NCBI RefSeq assembly: GCF_002434265.1
Contig: NZ_DJJS01000009.1
Coordinates: forward strand, 85,757 to 149,756
From: Pseudomonas sp. UBA6562
GTDB lineage: Bacteria; Pseudomonadota; Gammaproteobacteria; Pseudomonadales; Pseudomonadaceae
Length of the DNA: 64,000 nucleotides
Reading direction: 5' to 3'
Shown here: piece after piece, positions 51,488 to 60,525 of the stretch
Numbering within the stretch: the first letter of the stretch is position 1
How the letters are laid out: every line of letters begins with the position of its first letter
Notes under the pieces: generated by a model
The model's input: only the letters and a program-made list of their open reading frames with translations
Told to the model about the DNA's origin: nothing
Database searches by the model: none
Made by a program: the position numbers and the translations under genes

Positions 51488-52753
51488 CTACGCACACCTC
51501 AAGCAATTACGCCCAGCACGCTTGGCCTCGTATAGCGCGGTATCAGCCGACCCTATCAAGGCGCCTGCACTGACGGATGGCGCCACGCCCTCGGCCAGGC
51601 CCAGGCTGATGCTCACCCTCGCTTGGTTGCCCAGCACCGGATGAGGCACGTTCAGCTCGTGTACCGCTGCGCGAAGCGCCTCGGCCAAGTTACGGGCTTG
51701 GTTCACATCGGCATCTACCATCAGAATCAGCATCTCCTCACCGCCGAAGCGGAACGCCAGCGCCCCCGCCGCCTGCGCGGTCTGGTGGATGGTGCGGCTC
51801 AACAGCTTGAGGCAGGTGTCGCCTTGCATGTGCCCATAGCTGTCGTTGTAGGTTTTGAAGTGGTCGATATCCAGCAGGATCACGGCCACGCGGGTAGGTG
51901 TGTGCAGCGCCCGTTCCCAGACCGAAGCGATGAATTCGCCTTGATAGCGCCGGTTGAACAGCTGGGTCAACGGATCGGTTCGGGCCATTTCGGTCAGCTG
52001 TTCCTGCAGCAACCGTCCGCGCAAGGCGAACAGATAGCTCAAACGGCTACCCCGCTCCAGAAAATAAGAAGCCATCAACAGCAACACCGCCGTCGAGACA
52101 TAAAAAATCGCATTGGCCTGCCAGATCACCGTGTCCATGAACCCGGCTACCCAGGTGGTCACCAGCTGGATGACCAGCATGCACCCCAGCGCGGCAGCCG
52201 CGTAGCGCACGGGCAATTGCTGGATCACGGTGCAGTAGACCATCAGCAACGACATGCCCAGCTGGTAGTGGAGCCGATAGGGGCTGGCGCTGTGGATCAT
52301 CACCAACAGCGGCATGAGCGACGCCAGGACCGTACCGGTGGCCGAGACCGTCTCCAACGCCCAACGGGCGGTCAAGCGCTGGCTGATCAGCAGCATGAGC
52401 ACGATCATCGGCGTGATCAGGCCCACCCGCCCCAGTGCGACGTAGGTGAACAGGTCGTTCAGTGCCAGCCAGTCGCTGATGAGAAACAGGTTGTAGACGC
52501 ACGCACCGCCGATACCGACGGCCGTCAGGAAGCGCAAGCGTCGCTTGCGTGTGTCCATGTCGTAGCGACGCTCCAGCTCATCGTCGAAACGCAGGCGCAT
52601 GCCGCCCGAAGTGATTCTGCGCTCGACCGCCTTGAGGACTTCCAGGTTTTGCGGGCGAGGGCTGTCGGGGACGAGGGCGAGCATGTTGCACCAATGGGAA
52701 CGAAAGGATTCCACTTCAGACCACAGCAGTGATGACTTAATGCTATCAACCAT
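51488..52753 (-). CDS. Membrane-bound diguanylate cyclase (GGDEF)
   Basis: A 421-residue protein that likely makes c-di-GMP from GTP. Five or six membrane helices lie between about residues 75 and 235. The GGDEF domain (about 250-415) has the signature RFGGEEM, the active GGEEF-type variant, plus TDPLTQLFNRRY at its start and LLDIDHFKTYNDSYGH for metal binding. No RxxD inhibitory site is evident just before the signature. The first ATG lacks a clear ribosome-binding site; a start at Met24 is possible. The sensor input is unknown. Confidence 0.9.
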   Translation of the reverse strand: MVDSIKSSLLWSEVESFRSHWCNMLALVPDSPRPQNLEVLKAVERRITSGGMRLRFDDELERRYDMDTRKRRLRFLTAVGIGGACVYNLFLISDWLALNDLFTYVALGRVGLITPMIVLMLLISQRLTARWALETVSATGTVLASLMPLLVMIHSASPYRLHYQLGMSLLMVYCTVIQQLPVRYAAAALGCMLVIQLVTTWVAGFMDTVIWQANAIFYVSTAVLLLMASYFLERGSRLSYLFALRGRLLQEQLTEMARTDPLTQLFNRRYQGEFIASVWERALHTPTRVAVILLDIDHFKTYNDSYGHMQGDTCLKLLSRTIHQTAQAAGALAFRFGGEEMLILMVDADVNQARNLAEALRAAVHELNVPHPVLGNQARVSISLGLAEGVAPSVSAGALIGSADTALYEAKRAGRNCLRCA

Positions 52754-52878
52754 GAAGATTTTGCATGCCTGCGCAAACGTCGTCCTTGCGCATCGAACCT
52801 TTGTCTTCCTGCTGCTCTAATGCCCCATGTCGACGCGTCACCGCTCATGTGCCGTGTATCAACAAGGAGTAGATGGAC

Positions 52879-54570
52879 ATGATCATCGGCATCGACCTGG
52901 GCACCACCAACAGCCTGGTAGCGGTCTGGAACGCAGAAACCGCGCAGCTCGTTCCCAATGCCCTCGGCAAGCTGCTGACGCCCAGCGTGGTCGGCCTGGA
53001 CGACCGTGGCGAACTGATCGTCGGCGACGTCGCCCGCGAGCGCTTGCAGACACACCCGCAAGCCACCACCGCGCTGTTCAAGCGGCACATGGGCAGCGCC
53101 CGGGAAACCCTATTGGGCGAACGCGCCTACCGTCCCGAAGAGTTGTCGGCCCTGCTGCTGCGCAGCCTCAAGGAAGATGCCGAGCGCTACCTGGGCGAGC
53201 CGGTGACCGAAGCGGTGATCAGCGTGCCGGCCTATTTCAGCGATGCCCAGCGCAAGGCCACGCGCGTCGCCGGCCAGTTGGCCGGGCTGAAGGTCGAGAA
53301 GCTGATCAACGAACCCACGGCAGCGGCGCTTGCCTATGGGCTGCACCACAAGGGAGAGGCCACGTTTCTGGTCTTCGACCTGGGCGGCGGCACGTTCGAC
53401 GTGTCGGTGCTGGAGCTATTCGAGGGGGTCATGGAGGTGCGCGCCAGCGCCGGGGACAACTTCCTCGGCGGTGAGGACTTCGACGACCTGCTGGTCGCCC
53501 ACGTGTGCGCCGCCGCGCATGCCCAGCCCTTGCCGACGGCAACCGAAGGCGCATTGGCCCAACGTCTGCGCCGTGAGGCGCAGCGGGTGCGCCATGCGCT
53601 CGGCCAGCAACCGCATATCACCTTCACGGTACGCGACGGCGAGCGCGAATGGAGCCTGCCGATCACCCAGGACGATCTTGCCCGCCTCTACCAACCCTTG
53701 CTCGATCGCCTGCGCGCGCCGATCGAACGGGCCTTGCGCGATGCGCGCATCAAGGCTGCCGATCTGGACGAGGTATTGCTGGTCGGCGGTACGTCGCGCA
53801 TGCCACTGGTGCGACGTTTGGTGGCCAGCCTGTTCGGACGCTTTCCGGCCATGCAGCTCAACCCCGACGAGGTGGTGGCCCAGGGCGCGGCCATCCAGGC
53901 AGCGCTCAAAGCCCGGCACGCTTCGCTCGAAGAGGTGGTGCTGACCGATGTCAGCCCTTACACCTTGGGCATCGAGACGACGTCCAGTGAAGGCCAGCGC
54001 CGCATCGGCGGCCTGTACCTGCCGATCATCGAGCGCAACAGCGTGGTGCCGGTCAGCCGCGAACAGACCGTGTACACCATCGACGAAGCGCAGACGGTGG
54101 TCAGGGTCCGCATCTTCCAGGGCGAGAGCCGCCTGGTGAGCAACAACATCTTCCTCGGCGAACTGGAAGTGCCCGTGCCGCCACGCAAAGGGGGCGATGT
54201 CGGCATCGAAGTGCGCTTCACCTATGACATCAACGGCCTGCTCGAAGCCCAGGTGCACATTCCGCTGACCGGCGAGCAGCGCACCCTGGTGATCGAGAAT
54301 AATCCCGGCGTGCTCAGCCCCGAGGAGATCGCCCAACGCCTCGATGCCCTGGCGACGCTCAAGGTGCACCCACGCGAGCAACAGGTGAACAGCCTGTTGA
54401 TGGCGCGCCTGGAGCGCCTGTACCAAGAGAGCCTGGGCGATACCCGCGAATACGTCGCCGAGCTGGCCAAGCAGTTCCAGCATGCGCTGGAGCGGCAGGA
54501 CGAGCGTGCGTTGCGTGAAGCGCGGGTTGCGCTGGTGGAGCGTCTGGAACACCTCGAACGCCGTCTGTGA
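52879..54570 (+). CDS. hscC: Hsp70-family chaperone HscC
   Basis: A ~563-residue Hsp70 of the short HscC class (E. coli 556), distinct from DnaK (about 640) and HscA. The phosphate-binding loop IGIDLGTTNSLVAVW opens the ATPase domain. EPTAAALAYG and VFDLGGGTFDVSVL are the signature motifs. The substrate domain is followed by a shortened lid. AAGGAG suits an ATG at 52879 (9 nt); the ATG at 52873 would be only 3 nt away. The next gene, 9 nt on, encodes a J-domain protein, the same pairing as hscC with djlB/djlC in E. coli. Confidence 0.92.
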   Translation: MIIGIDLGTTNSLVAVWNAETAQLVPNALGKLLTPSVVGLDDRGELIVGDVARERLQTHPQATTALFKRHMGSARETLLGERAYRPEELSALLLRSLKEDAERYLGEPVTEAVISVPAYFSDAQRKATRVAGQLAGLKVEKLINEPTAAALAYGLHHKGEATFLVFDLGGGTFDVSVLELFEGVMEVRASAGDNFLGGEDFDDLLVAHVCAAAHAQPLPTATEGALAQRLRREAQRVRHALGQQPHITFTVRDGEREWSLPITQDDLARLYQPLLDRLRAPIERALRDARIKAADLDEVLLVGGTSRMPLVRRLVASLFGRFPAMQLNPDEVVAQGAAIQAALKARHASLEEVVLTDVSPYTLGIETTSSEGQRRIGGLYLPIIERNSVVPVSREQTVYTIDEAQTVVRVRIFQGESRLVSNNIFLGELEVPVPPRKGGDVGIEVRFTYDINGLLEAQVHIPLTGEQRTLVIENNPGVLSPEEIAQRLDALATLKVHPREQQVNSLLMARLERLYQESLGDTREYVAELAKQFQHALERQDERALREARVALVERLEHLERRL

Positions 54571-54579
54571 GGGCTGATC

Positions 54580-56208
54580 ATGCATCTGAAAACCCTGGGG
54601 CTGGCCCACGATGCCGACGAGCGCGCCATCAAGCGCGCCTACGCGCGGCTGCTGAAAGTCCACCGCCCCGACGAAGACCCGGCTGCGTTTCAGCGGCTGC
54701 GCGAAGCCTACGAAGGCGCGTTGGAGCATGCCCGCTGGCGCGAGCAATGTACCGAGAACGAGGACGATGTCGAGGGTGTGCTACCGTGCCCTGACGACAG
54801 CGCCACGGATGCAGACGTACCGCAAACGTCGCCCACCCCCGTCCACCCCATCGAAACGATGGGTGACGCCGATGAGCCGCTGTCCGCAGGACCACCCATG
54901 GCCACGGCTGCGCCGGACATCGCGGCATCGGTCGAGACACTGCTCGACGGGGACCTCGACCAGGGTCTGGCCCAGGCCCGTCAAGCCGGTTTGGAAGAGG
55001 CATTCGAGCGCCACCTCCTACGCCGCTGTGTGCAACGTACGGACTTTGCAGTGCTCGACTGGGCACAGTCCAGGCTGGGCTGGCTGAGCGCCGCACAGGC
55101 GCCTCACCTGCCCACGGGCGAGCTGGAAGTGCTCGCCGACCGGCTGGCCACGCGCGCGCTCGGTCAGCTGCGCGAGGCAATGGCGCAAGCTCAGCATTCG
55201 CACGCGCTCGAACTCATGCACACGGCTCTGGCCAGCGTCTGGCTGGCGCCACTGGACCGCCGTACGCGTTTCCAGGCACGCATCGCCGACCTGCTGCTGC
55301 ACGCCGAACACTGGCCACCCGCTTTCTTCGAGCAGGTCTGCGCGCTGAACGGCTGGGACGAAACCCTCGGCCATCTGCCTGGCGATGCCAGCCAATGGCA
55401 GGTCTTGAGCCAGCGCCAGGCTAGCTACCAGTGGGAGGCGTCGTTGCGCGAGCGCCTGGCCCTGCCGCCTGCCGATGCAGCGCAGCGAGCCGCCTGGTTC
55501 CTGTTCGCCGACCTTGCGCCGGCACAACGTCGGCAGTGGGCCGATCGTTTCACGCTCGAAGACTGGCAAGCCTGTGCAGGGCTCGAAGAGGTGTTGGCGA
55601 TCCATCCGCAGCTGCCGGAGCGCCTGCAACGCCCCCCCTTCGTCGACTGGCGCGCCTGGTCGCCGCGCGGTTATTGGGGCTGGGCGCACGTGTACACGAT
55701 GTTGCTGCTGTGGTCCGTGTTGAGCGTGACGATGCTGACGCACCGGAACACGCGCGGAGACGACAGCCTGCTGTTGACGGTCGGCATGCCGCTGGCGCTT
55801 GCCCTGTTGCTGGTGGGGGTGGGCCACTACGCGTGGCGACTGTGGTCGAAAGTGGCACGCGCACGGGTGTTGGCCGATGTCGGGCTCAGCTTGCGTCTGC
55901 TGCCTGGAGGCTTGGTGCGCCAGGGCAATGGCGTGCTCTTGTTGCGCCACCTGCTGCCCTGCCTGCTGCTGGCTGCACTGGTGTCCGTCTGGTCCCTGCA
56001 GCTGCCGCCTGTGGGTTGGGTGCTGGGGCCGTTGACGCTGCTCGGCGCGATCCGCTTCGTCGATGTGGTGACGCGCGGCGATTCGCCTGCCGCCTGGCTC
56101 CAGCGCGTATGGCGGCATGTGCCGCTCAGTGGCCCTGTGCTGAGGCAGGGGTTGATCATGCTGGGCGGGTTGCTGCTGATGATCGTGTTCAGTCTGATCT
56201 TCACCTGA
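54580..56208 (+). CDS. Membrane-anchored J-domain co-chaperone (DjlB/DjlC-like)
   Basis: A 542-residue protein. The N-terminal J-like domain (about 1-50) reads AIKRAYARLLKVHRPDEDP. The usual HPD appears as HRPD, a form seen in the DjlB/DjlC group. A long helical middle region follows. Residues about 365-540 hold several membrane helices, so the J-domain faces the cytosol from a C-terminal membrane anchor. It is the likely partner that stimulates the ATPase of the adjacent HscC. Clients are unknown. Confidence 0.82.
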   Translation: MHLKTLGLAHDADERAIKRAYARLLKVHRPDEDPAAFQRLREAYEGALEHARWREQCTENEDDVEGVLPCPDDSATDADVPQTSPTPVHPIETMGDADEPLSAGPPMATAAPDIAASVETLLDGDLDQGLAQARQAGLEEAFERHLLRRCVQRTDFAVLDWAQSRLGWLSAAQAPHLPTGELEVLADRLATRALGQLREAMAQAQHSHALELMHTALASVWLAPLDRRTRFQARIADLLLHAEHWPPAFFEQVCALNGWDETLGHLPGDASQWQVLSQRQASYQWEASLRERLALPPADAAQRAAWFLFADLAPAQRRQWADRFTLEDWQACAGLEEVLAIHPQLPERLQRPPFVDWRAWSPRGYWGWAHVYTMLLLWSVLSVTMLTHRNTRGDDSLLLTVGMPLALALLLVGVGHYAWRLWSKVARARVLADVGLSLRLLPGGLVRQGNGVLLLRHLLPCLLLAALVSVWSLQLPPVGWVLGPLTLLGAIRFVDVVTRGDSPAAWLQRVWRHVPLSGPVLRQGLIMLGGLLLMIVFSLIFT

Positions 56209-56370
56209 GCGGTGATGCTTAAGGCGCTCGAAGACAGAAACCGGCAATCGAAACCCCATGGCGTTTTTCAATCGGGTCGATGCCGTTTTCTGCGTTGTGC
56301 CCTGGCGCGCCGTGCACGATGCTTGCGCAACCGGCGCGCGCTCGTCGACCCCACTTCCGCAGAGGCTCCC

Positions 56371-56808
56371 ATGAAAAACGTCGAACAAATCCTCAAGGCC
56401 AAATCCGAGCACCAGACCGCCTACACCATCGGCCCGGATGAATCCGTGCTCGAGGCGCTCAAGCTGCTGGCGGAGAAGAACATCGGTGCGCTGCCGGTGG
56501 TGGAAGACGGTCAGGTGGTCGGCATCTTCAGTGAGCGGGACTATGCGCGCAAGCTGGTGCTCAAGGGGCGTTCGTCGGCCGCGACGCCGGTACGCGAAAT
56601 CATGAGTTCGCCTGTGGTGACGGTGGAGCCCAAGCAGAATCTCGAATACTGCATGAACTTGATGACCAATCGTCATCTTCGCCACTTGCCGGTGGTGAGC
56701 AACGGGGAGTTGTTGGGGCTGTTGTCGATCGGTGACCTGGTCAAGGAGACCATTGCCGAGCAGGCGGGGTTGATCGCGCAGTTGGAGCAGTATATTCGCG
56801 GTGATTGA
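56371..56808 (+). CDS. Two-CBS-domain protein
   Basis: A 145-residue protein made of a tandem CBS pair (about 10-65 and 75-130), a module that usually binds adenine nucleotides. Visible motifs are IGALPVVEDGQVVGIFSERDYAR and LRHLPVVSNGELLGLLSIGDLVK. AGAGG precedes the ATG at 56371. It stands alone; partner unknown. The 160 bp before it hold no gene. Confidence 0.88.
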   Translation: MKNVEQILKAKSEHQTAYTIGPDESVLEALKLLAEKNIGALPVVEDGQVVGIFSERDYARKLVLKGRSSAATPVREIMSSPVVTVEPKQNLEYCMNLMTNRHLRHLPVVSNGELLGLLSIGDLVKETIAEQAGLIAQLEQYIRGD

Positions 56809-56858
56809 AAGTGGCGGCGGGTGCAGTTTTACAGCAATAAGTGATTTCGTTTGGATCA

Positions 56859-56892
56859 GGGCGGCTTTGCCGCCCATCGCGACTGAAGTCGC
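56859..56892. repeat. Tandem hairpins resembling a Pseudomonas REP element
   Basis: GGGCGGC-TTT-GCCGCCC (56859-56875) and GCGACT-GA-AGTCGC (56879-56892), followed by TCCCACAGG. The string CGCGACTGAAGTCGCTCCCACAGG is the kind of short palindrome repeated in intergenic DNA of pseudomonads. It separates the CBS gene from the convergent DUF2789 gene. Confidence 0.65.
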
Positions 56893-56954
56893 TCCCACAG
56901 GTTGATCACGCTTGAGCCATCACGGCGCTAATGGATCGACATATGGGTAAAGAC

Positions 56955-57197
56955 TCAGTCTTTGTGCTTGTGCAGCGCCACGTTGAGCTGGTCGATCATC
57001 ACGATCCAGTCCGAATCGGCGATGTAGTTTTCCTTCAGAAACGCGCGCTGGGCATCGGTCCAGAACGGCGCGTCGACCAACTTGACGTCGTTGTCCAGCG
57101 GGCCGTGGGTGGTCAGCCAACGGTCGATTTCGACGGGGTCATCGTTCAAGCCCAGTTGTTGGAAGATTTCGGAAAAGGGATGAATTGGTGCGTCCAT
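56955..57197 (-). CDS. DUF2789 family small protein
   Basis: An 80-residue acidic cytosolic protein beginning MDAPIHPFSEIFQQLGL. Its core includes PLDNDVKLVDAPFWTDAQRAFL and ADSDWIVMIDQLN. AGGAGG before the ATG at 57197 fixes the start. It is conserved but of unknown function. Confidence 0.85.
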   Translation of the reverse strand: MDAPIHPFSEIFQQLGLNDDPVEIDRWLTTHGPLDNDVKLVDAPFWTDAQRAFLKENYIADSDWIVMIDQLNVALHKHKD

Positions 57198-57344
57198 GTT
57201 GCCTCCTCTGCGCCGGCCCGAAAGGTCGGAATACGCCGGCTGGTTGACGTCGAGGCGGGCGATTGCCACACCCACTTCAACGTAGACAGCGGCGCACTGG
57301 GCGCAGGTTCCTGAAATCTTCCGCTCGATAGCCGACCGGACAGC

Positions 57345-57977
57345 TCAGAGGGGTGCGCGGCGTAGGGTTGCGATGAAGGCCGCGGCGCCCAGGAACAGCC
57401 CGGAGAAGGTGCGGTTGAGGCGTTTCTGCTGACGCGGCGTGCGCAATAGCCGCAAGACCCGCGAGGCCAGCCCCGTGTAGCCCGCCATGACCAGCAGATC
57501 GACACAGACCATGGTGGCGGCGATGGTCAGGTACTGCGGCAGCAGTGCGGCGTGCGGGTCGATGAACTGCGGCAGCACGGCCAGCATGAACACCAGCGCC
57601 TTGGGGTTGCTGACATTCACCAAAAAGCCACGTGCCACCAGCACCAGCGGCTTGCCCAGCGGGCGGACGCCGGTATCGTCGCCCATGTCCATCGGCAAGG
57701 CGCGCCACTGGCGGTAGGCGAGGTAAACCAAATACCCCACGCCGAACCACTTGATCACCTGGAACGCGGTGGCCGAAGCCGCGAGGATGGCGCCCACGCC
57801 GGCGGCGATCACGGCGATCTGCATCAAAAGCCCCAGTTGCAGGCCCAGCGCGTTCCAGTAACCGCGCCAGAAGCCGTATTGCAGGCCACTGGACATCGAG
57901 GCGATGGCACCGGCGCCCGGCGAAAGGCTGATCACCCAGGATGCGGCGAAGAACGCCAACCAGGTTTCAATGGACAT
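57345..57977 (-). CDS. LysE/RhtB-family amino-acid exporter
   Basis: A 210-residue inner-membrane protein with about six helices. It starts with the family signature SWVISLSPGAGAIASMSSGLQYG and has NPKALVFMLAVLPQF near 120-135. Members export homoserine, threonine, lysine or homoserine lactones; the substrate here cannot be told. GAGGTG lies upstream of the ATG at 57977. Confidence 0.9.
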   Translation of the reverse strand: MSIETWLAFFAASWVISLSPGAGAIASMSSGLQYGFWRGYWNALGLQLGLLMQIAVIAAGVGAILAASATAFQVIKWFGVGYLVYLAYRQWRALPMDMGDDTGVRPLGKPLVLVARGFLVNVSNPKALVFMLAVLPQFIDPHAALLPQYLTIAATMVCVDLLVMAGYTGLASRVLRLLRTPRQQKRLNRTFSGLFLGAAAFIATLRRAPL

Positions 57978-58095
57978 CGCACACCTCGTCTGAAATTTTT
58001 ACAGGCCGTTACGCTAAGCGGGCGTGGAGAAAACCGCCAGTGTTTTAGCGCCTGCCGGCCCCCGTCCCGCCGACCGCAGCGGCACGGGGTGGATT

Positions 58096-60006
58096 TCACG
58101 ACAAGGCTTCGAGTTCGGCCTGCATCGACTCCAGGGTTTCCAAGGCTTCCATCCACGCCTCTTCCAGTTCGCCCTCACGCTGCTTGAGCGTGGTCTGGCG
58201 TGCCAGCAGCTCGCGCAACTGGTCCTTGCGCGCCGCCTCGTAGAGGCCGCTGTCGCCCAGCGCGGTTTCGATCTCGGCGAGCTGGGTGTGCACCTTGCCC
58301 AGCTCGGCCTCCAGCTTGTCGGCGGCCTTCTTGTGCGGCGCCAGCTGCTGGCGCAGGGCGGCGGCGGCCTGGCGCTGGGCTTTCTTGTCGGTCTTGTCCG
58401 GGTTGACGGTGCCGGACACGGCCGGAGCACTGCGCTGGCGGTAGTCGAGCAGCCAGCGGCTGTAATCGTCCAGATCGCCATCGAACGGCTCGACCTTGCC
58501 TTCGGCCACCAGCAGGAAGTCGTCGGTGGTGCTCTTCAGCAGATGCCGGTCGTGAGAGACCACCACCACGGCGCCGCTGAATTCCTGCAGGGCCATGGTC
58601 AGGGCCAGGCGCATTTCCAGGTCGAGGTGGTTGGTCGGCTCATCGAGCAGCAGCAGGTTGGGCCGTTCCCAGGCGATCAGGGCCAGGGCCAGGCGCGCCT
58701 TCTCGCCACCGGAGAAGTTCAGCACCGGCTCGTCGACACGACCGCCGTGGAAGTCGAAGCCACCGAGGAAATCGCGCAGGGTCTGCTCGCGCTCGCTGGG
58801 GGCCAGGCGTTGCAGGTGCAGCAAGGGGCTGGCCTTGTCGTCGAGCGAGTCGAGCTGATGCTGGGCGAAGTAGCCCACGGCCAGGTTCTCGCCGCGCACC
58901 AGGCGGCCGGCGATGGGTTGCAGCTCGCCAGCCAGGTTCTTGATCAGGGTCGACTTGCCCGCCCCGTTCGGGCCCAGCAGGCCGATGCGCGCGCCGGGCA
59001 CCAGTTGCAGCTTGACCTTGGCCAGCACCACTTTGTCGGCATAGCCGAGTTGGCCTTCGGACAGGTCGAGCAGCGGGTTGGACAGCTTGTGCGATTCGCG
59101 GAAGACGAAGTCGAACGGCGAATCGACATGGGCGGCGGACAACTCTTCCATGCGCTCCAGGGCCTTGATCCGGCTCTGCGCCTGGCGGGCCTTGGTGGCC
59201 TGGGCCTTGAAGCGGGCGATGTACTTTTCCATGTGCGCGCGCTGGGCCTGTTGTTTCTCGTAGGCCTGTTGCTGCTGTACGAGGCGTTCGGCACGGGTGC
59301 GTTCGAACGCGCTGTAGCCGCCTTTGTAGAGGTTGAGCTTGCGCTGTTCGACGTGCAGCACATGGTCGACCACCGCATCGAGGAAGTCGCGGTCGTGGGA
59401 AATCAGCAACAGCGTGCCGGGGTAGCCCTTGAGCCAGTCTTCGAGCCAGAGGATGGCGTCGAGGTCCAAGTGGTTGGTCGGCTCGTCGAGCAGCAACAGA
59501 TCGGACGGGCACATCAGCGCTTGCGCCAGGTTCAGGCGCATCCGCCAGCCACCGGAAAAGTCGCCGACGCGCCGGTCCATCTGCTCGTTGCTGAAGCCCA
59601 GGCCCGCCAGCAGCTTGCGCGCACGGGCATCGGCGGTATAGCCGTCGGCGCTGTCGAGTTCACTGTGCAGGCGCGCCAGGGCGGTGCCGTCGTGGGCCTG
59701 CTCGGCGGCCTCCAGCTCGCGCTGGACCTGGCGCAGGCGCAAGTCGCCATCGAGCACGTAGTCCACGGCCACACGGTCGAGGGTGTCGACCTCCTGGCGC
59801 ATGTGCGCGATGCGCCAGTCGCCCGGCACCTGGCAGTCGCCGCCATCGGGCGACAGTTCGCCGCGCAGCAAGGCGAACAGGCTGGATTTACCGGCGCCGT
59901 TGGCACCGATCAGGCCGGCTTTGTGGCCGGTGTGCAGGGTCATTTCGGCGCTGTCTAGCAGGCGCTGAGGACCACGCTGTAAAGTGAGGTTCGATAGTCT
60001 GATCAT
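58096..60006 (-). CDS. ABC-F ATPase, YheS-like
   Basis: A 636-residue cytosolic protein with two ABC cassettes and no membrane segments. Walker A sites are GANGAGKSS (about 34-42) and GPNGAGKST (about 345-353); signatures are FSGGWRMRL and FSGGEKARL. The linker between the cassettes is long and charged, and a coiled C-terminal extension ends the protein. ABC-F proteins act on the ribosomal E-site to relieve stalling. Length and C-terminus fit E. coli YheS (637). It is divergent from the TIGR02444 gene. Confidence 0.93.
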   Translation of the reverse strand: MIRLSNLTLQRGPQRLLDSAEMTLHTGHKAGLIGANGAGKSSLFALLRGELSPDGGDCQVPGDWRIAHMRQEVDTLDRVAVDYVLDGDLRLRQVQRELEAAEQAHDGTALARLHSELDSADGYTADARARKLLAGLGFSNEQMDRRVGDFSGGWRMRLNLAQALMCPSDLLLLDEPTNHLDLDAILWLEDWLKGYPGTLLLISHDRDFLDAVVDHVLHVEQRKLNLYKGGYSAFERTRAERLVQQQQAYEKQQAQRAHMEKYIARFKAQATKARQAQSRIKALERMEELSAAHVDSPFDFVFRESHKLSNPLLDLSEGQLGYADKVVLAKVKLQLVPGARIGLLGPNGAGKSTLIKNLAGELQPIAGRLVRGENLAVGYFAQHQLDSLDDKASPLLHLQRLAPSEREQTLRDFLGGFDFHGGRVDEPVLNFSGGEKARLALALIAWERPNLLLLDEPTNHLDLEMRLALTMALQEFSGAVVVVSHDRHLLKSTTDDFLLVAEGKVEPFDGDLDDYSRWLLDYRQRSAPAVSGTVNPDKTDKKAQRQAAAALRQQLAPHKKAADKLEAELGKVHTQLAEIETALGDSGLYEAARKDQLRELLARQTTLKQREGELEEAWMEALETLESMQAELEALS

Positions 60007-60057
60007 GATGGTCGCGGAGTCTACCAGCTTCCTCGGCCCTTTAGTGCGAGCCCCAGC

Positions 60058-60525
60058 ATGCCTACCGATCTATGGAATTTCGCCCTGGCGTTGTACGGCC
60101 TGAACGGCGTCGAAACGGCTTGTCTGGCGTTGCAGGAACAGGGCGCCGACGTCTGCCTGCTGCTGTGCGCGACCTGGTTGCAGGCGCGCCGCGTGGCGCC
60201 GAGCGAAGGGCGTGCGCAGGCACTGCGCGCGGTCTGCACGCCATGGCAGGAGCAGGTGGTGGCGCCGCTACGCGAACTGCGGCGAAGCTGGAAAGCGATG
60301 GCGCAGGACGACTCGGCGCTGGCCAGCCTGCGCGAGCGCGTCAAACAGTTGGAATTGGACGCCGAACGGACGCTGTTGCAGCGTCTGGCGTCCTGCACCG
60401 CCCAATGGCCGGTGGGCGATGGCGGCGATTGGCTGGCATGGCTGGCACCGCCAGCCAGCCAGCACCACGACGCGCTAGCGCTGCTGCGCGTCGCGGCGCA
60501 AACCCTTTACGCGTCGGACGACTGA
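60058..60525 (+). CDS. TIGR02444 family protein
   Basis: A 155-residue, Leu/Ala-rich helical cytosolic protein starting MPTDLWNFALALYGLNGVE. The family is conserved at this locus in pseudomonads, between the ABC-F gene and algP, and has no known function. Its 3' end overlaps algP's by 19 nt on the opposite strand. Confidence 0.88.
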   Translation: MPTDLWNFALALYGLNGVETACLALQEQGADVCLLLCATWLQARRVAPSEGRAQALRAVCTPWQEQVVAPLRELRRSWKAMAQDDSALASLRERVKQLELDAERTLLQRLASCTAQWPVGDGGDWLAWLAPPASQHHDALALLRVAAQTLYASDD

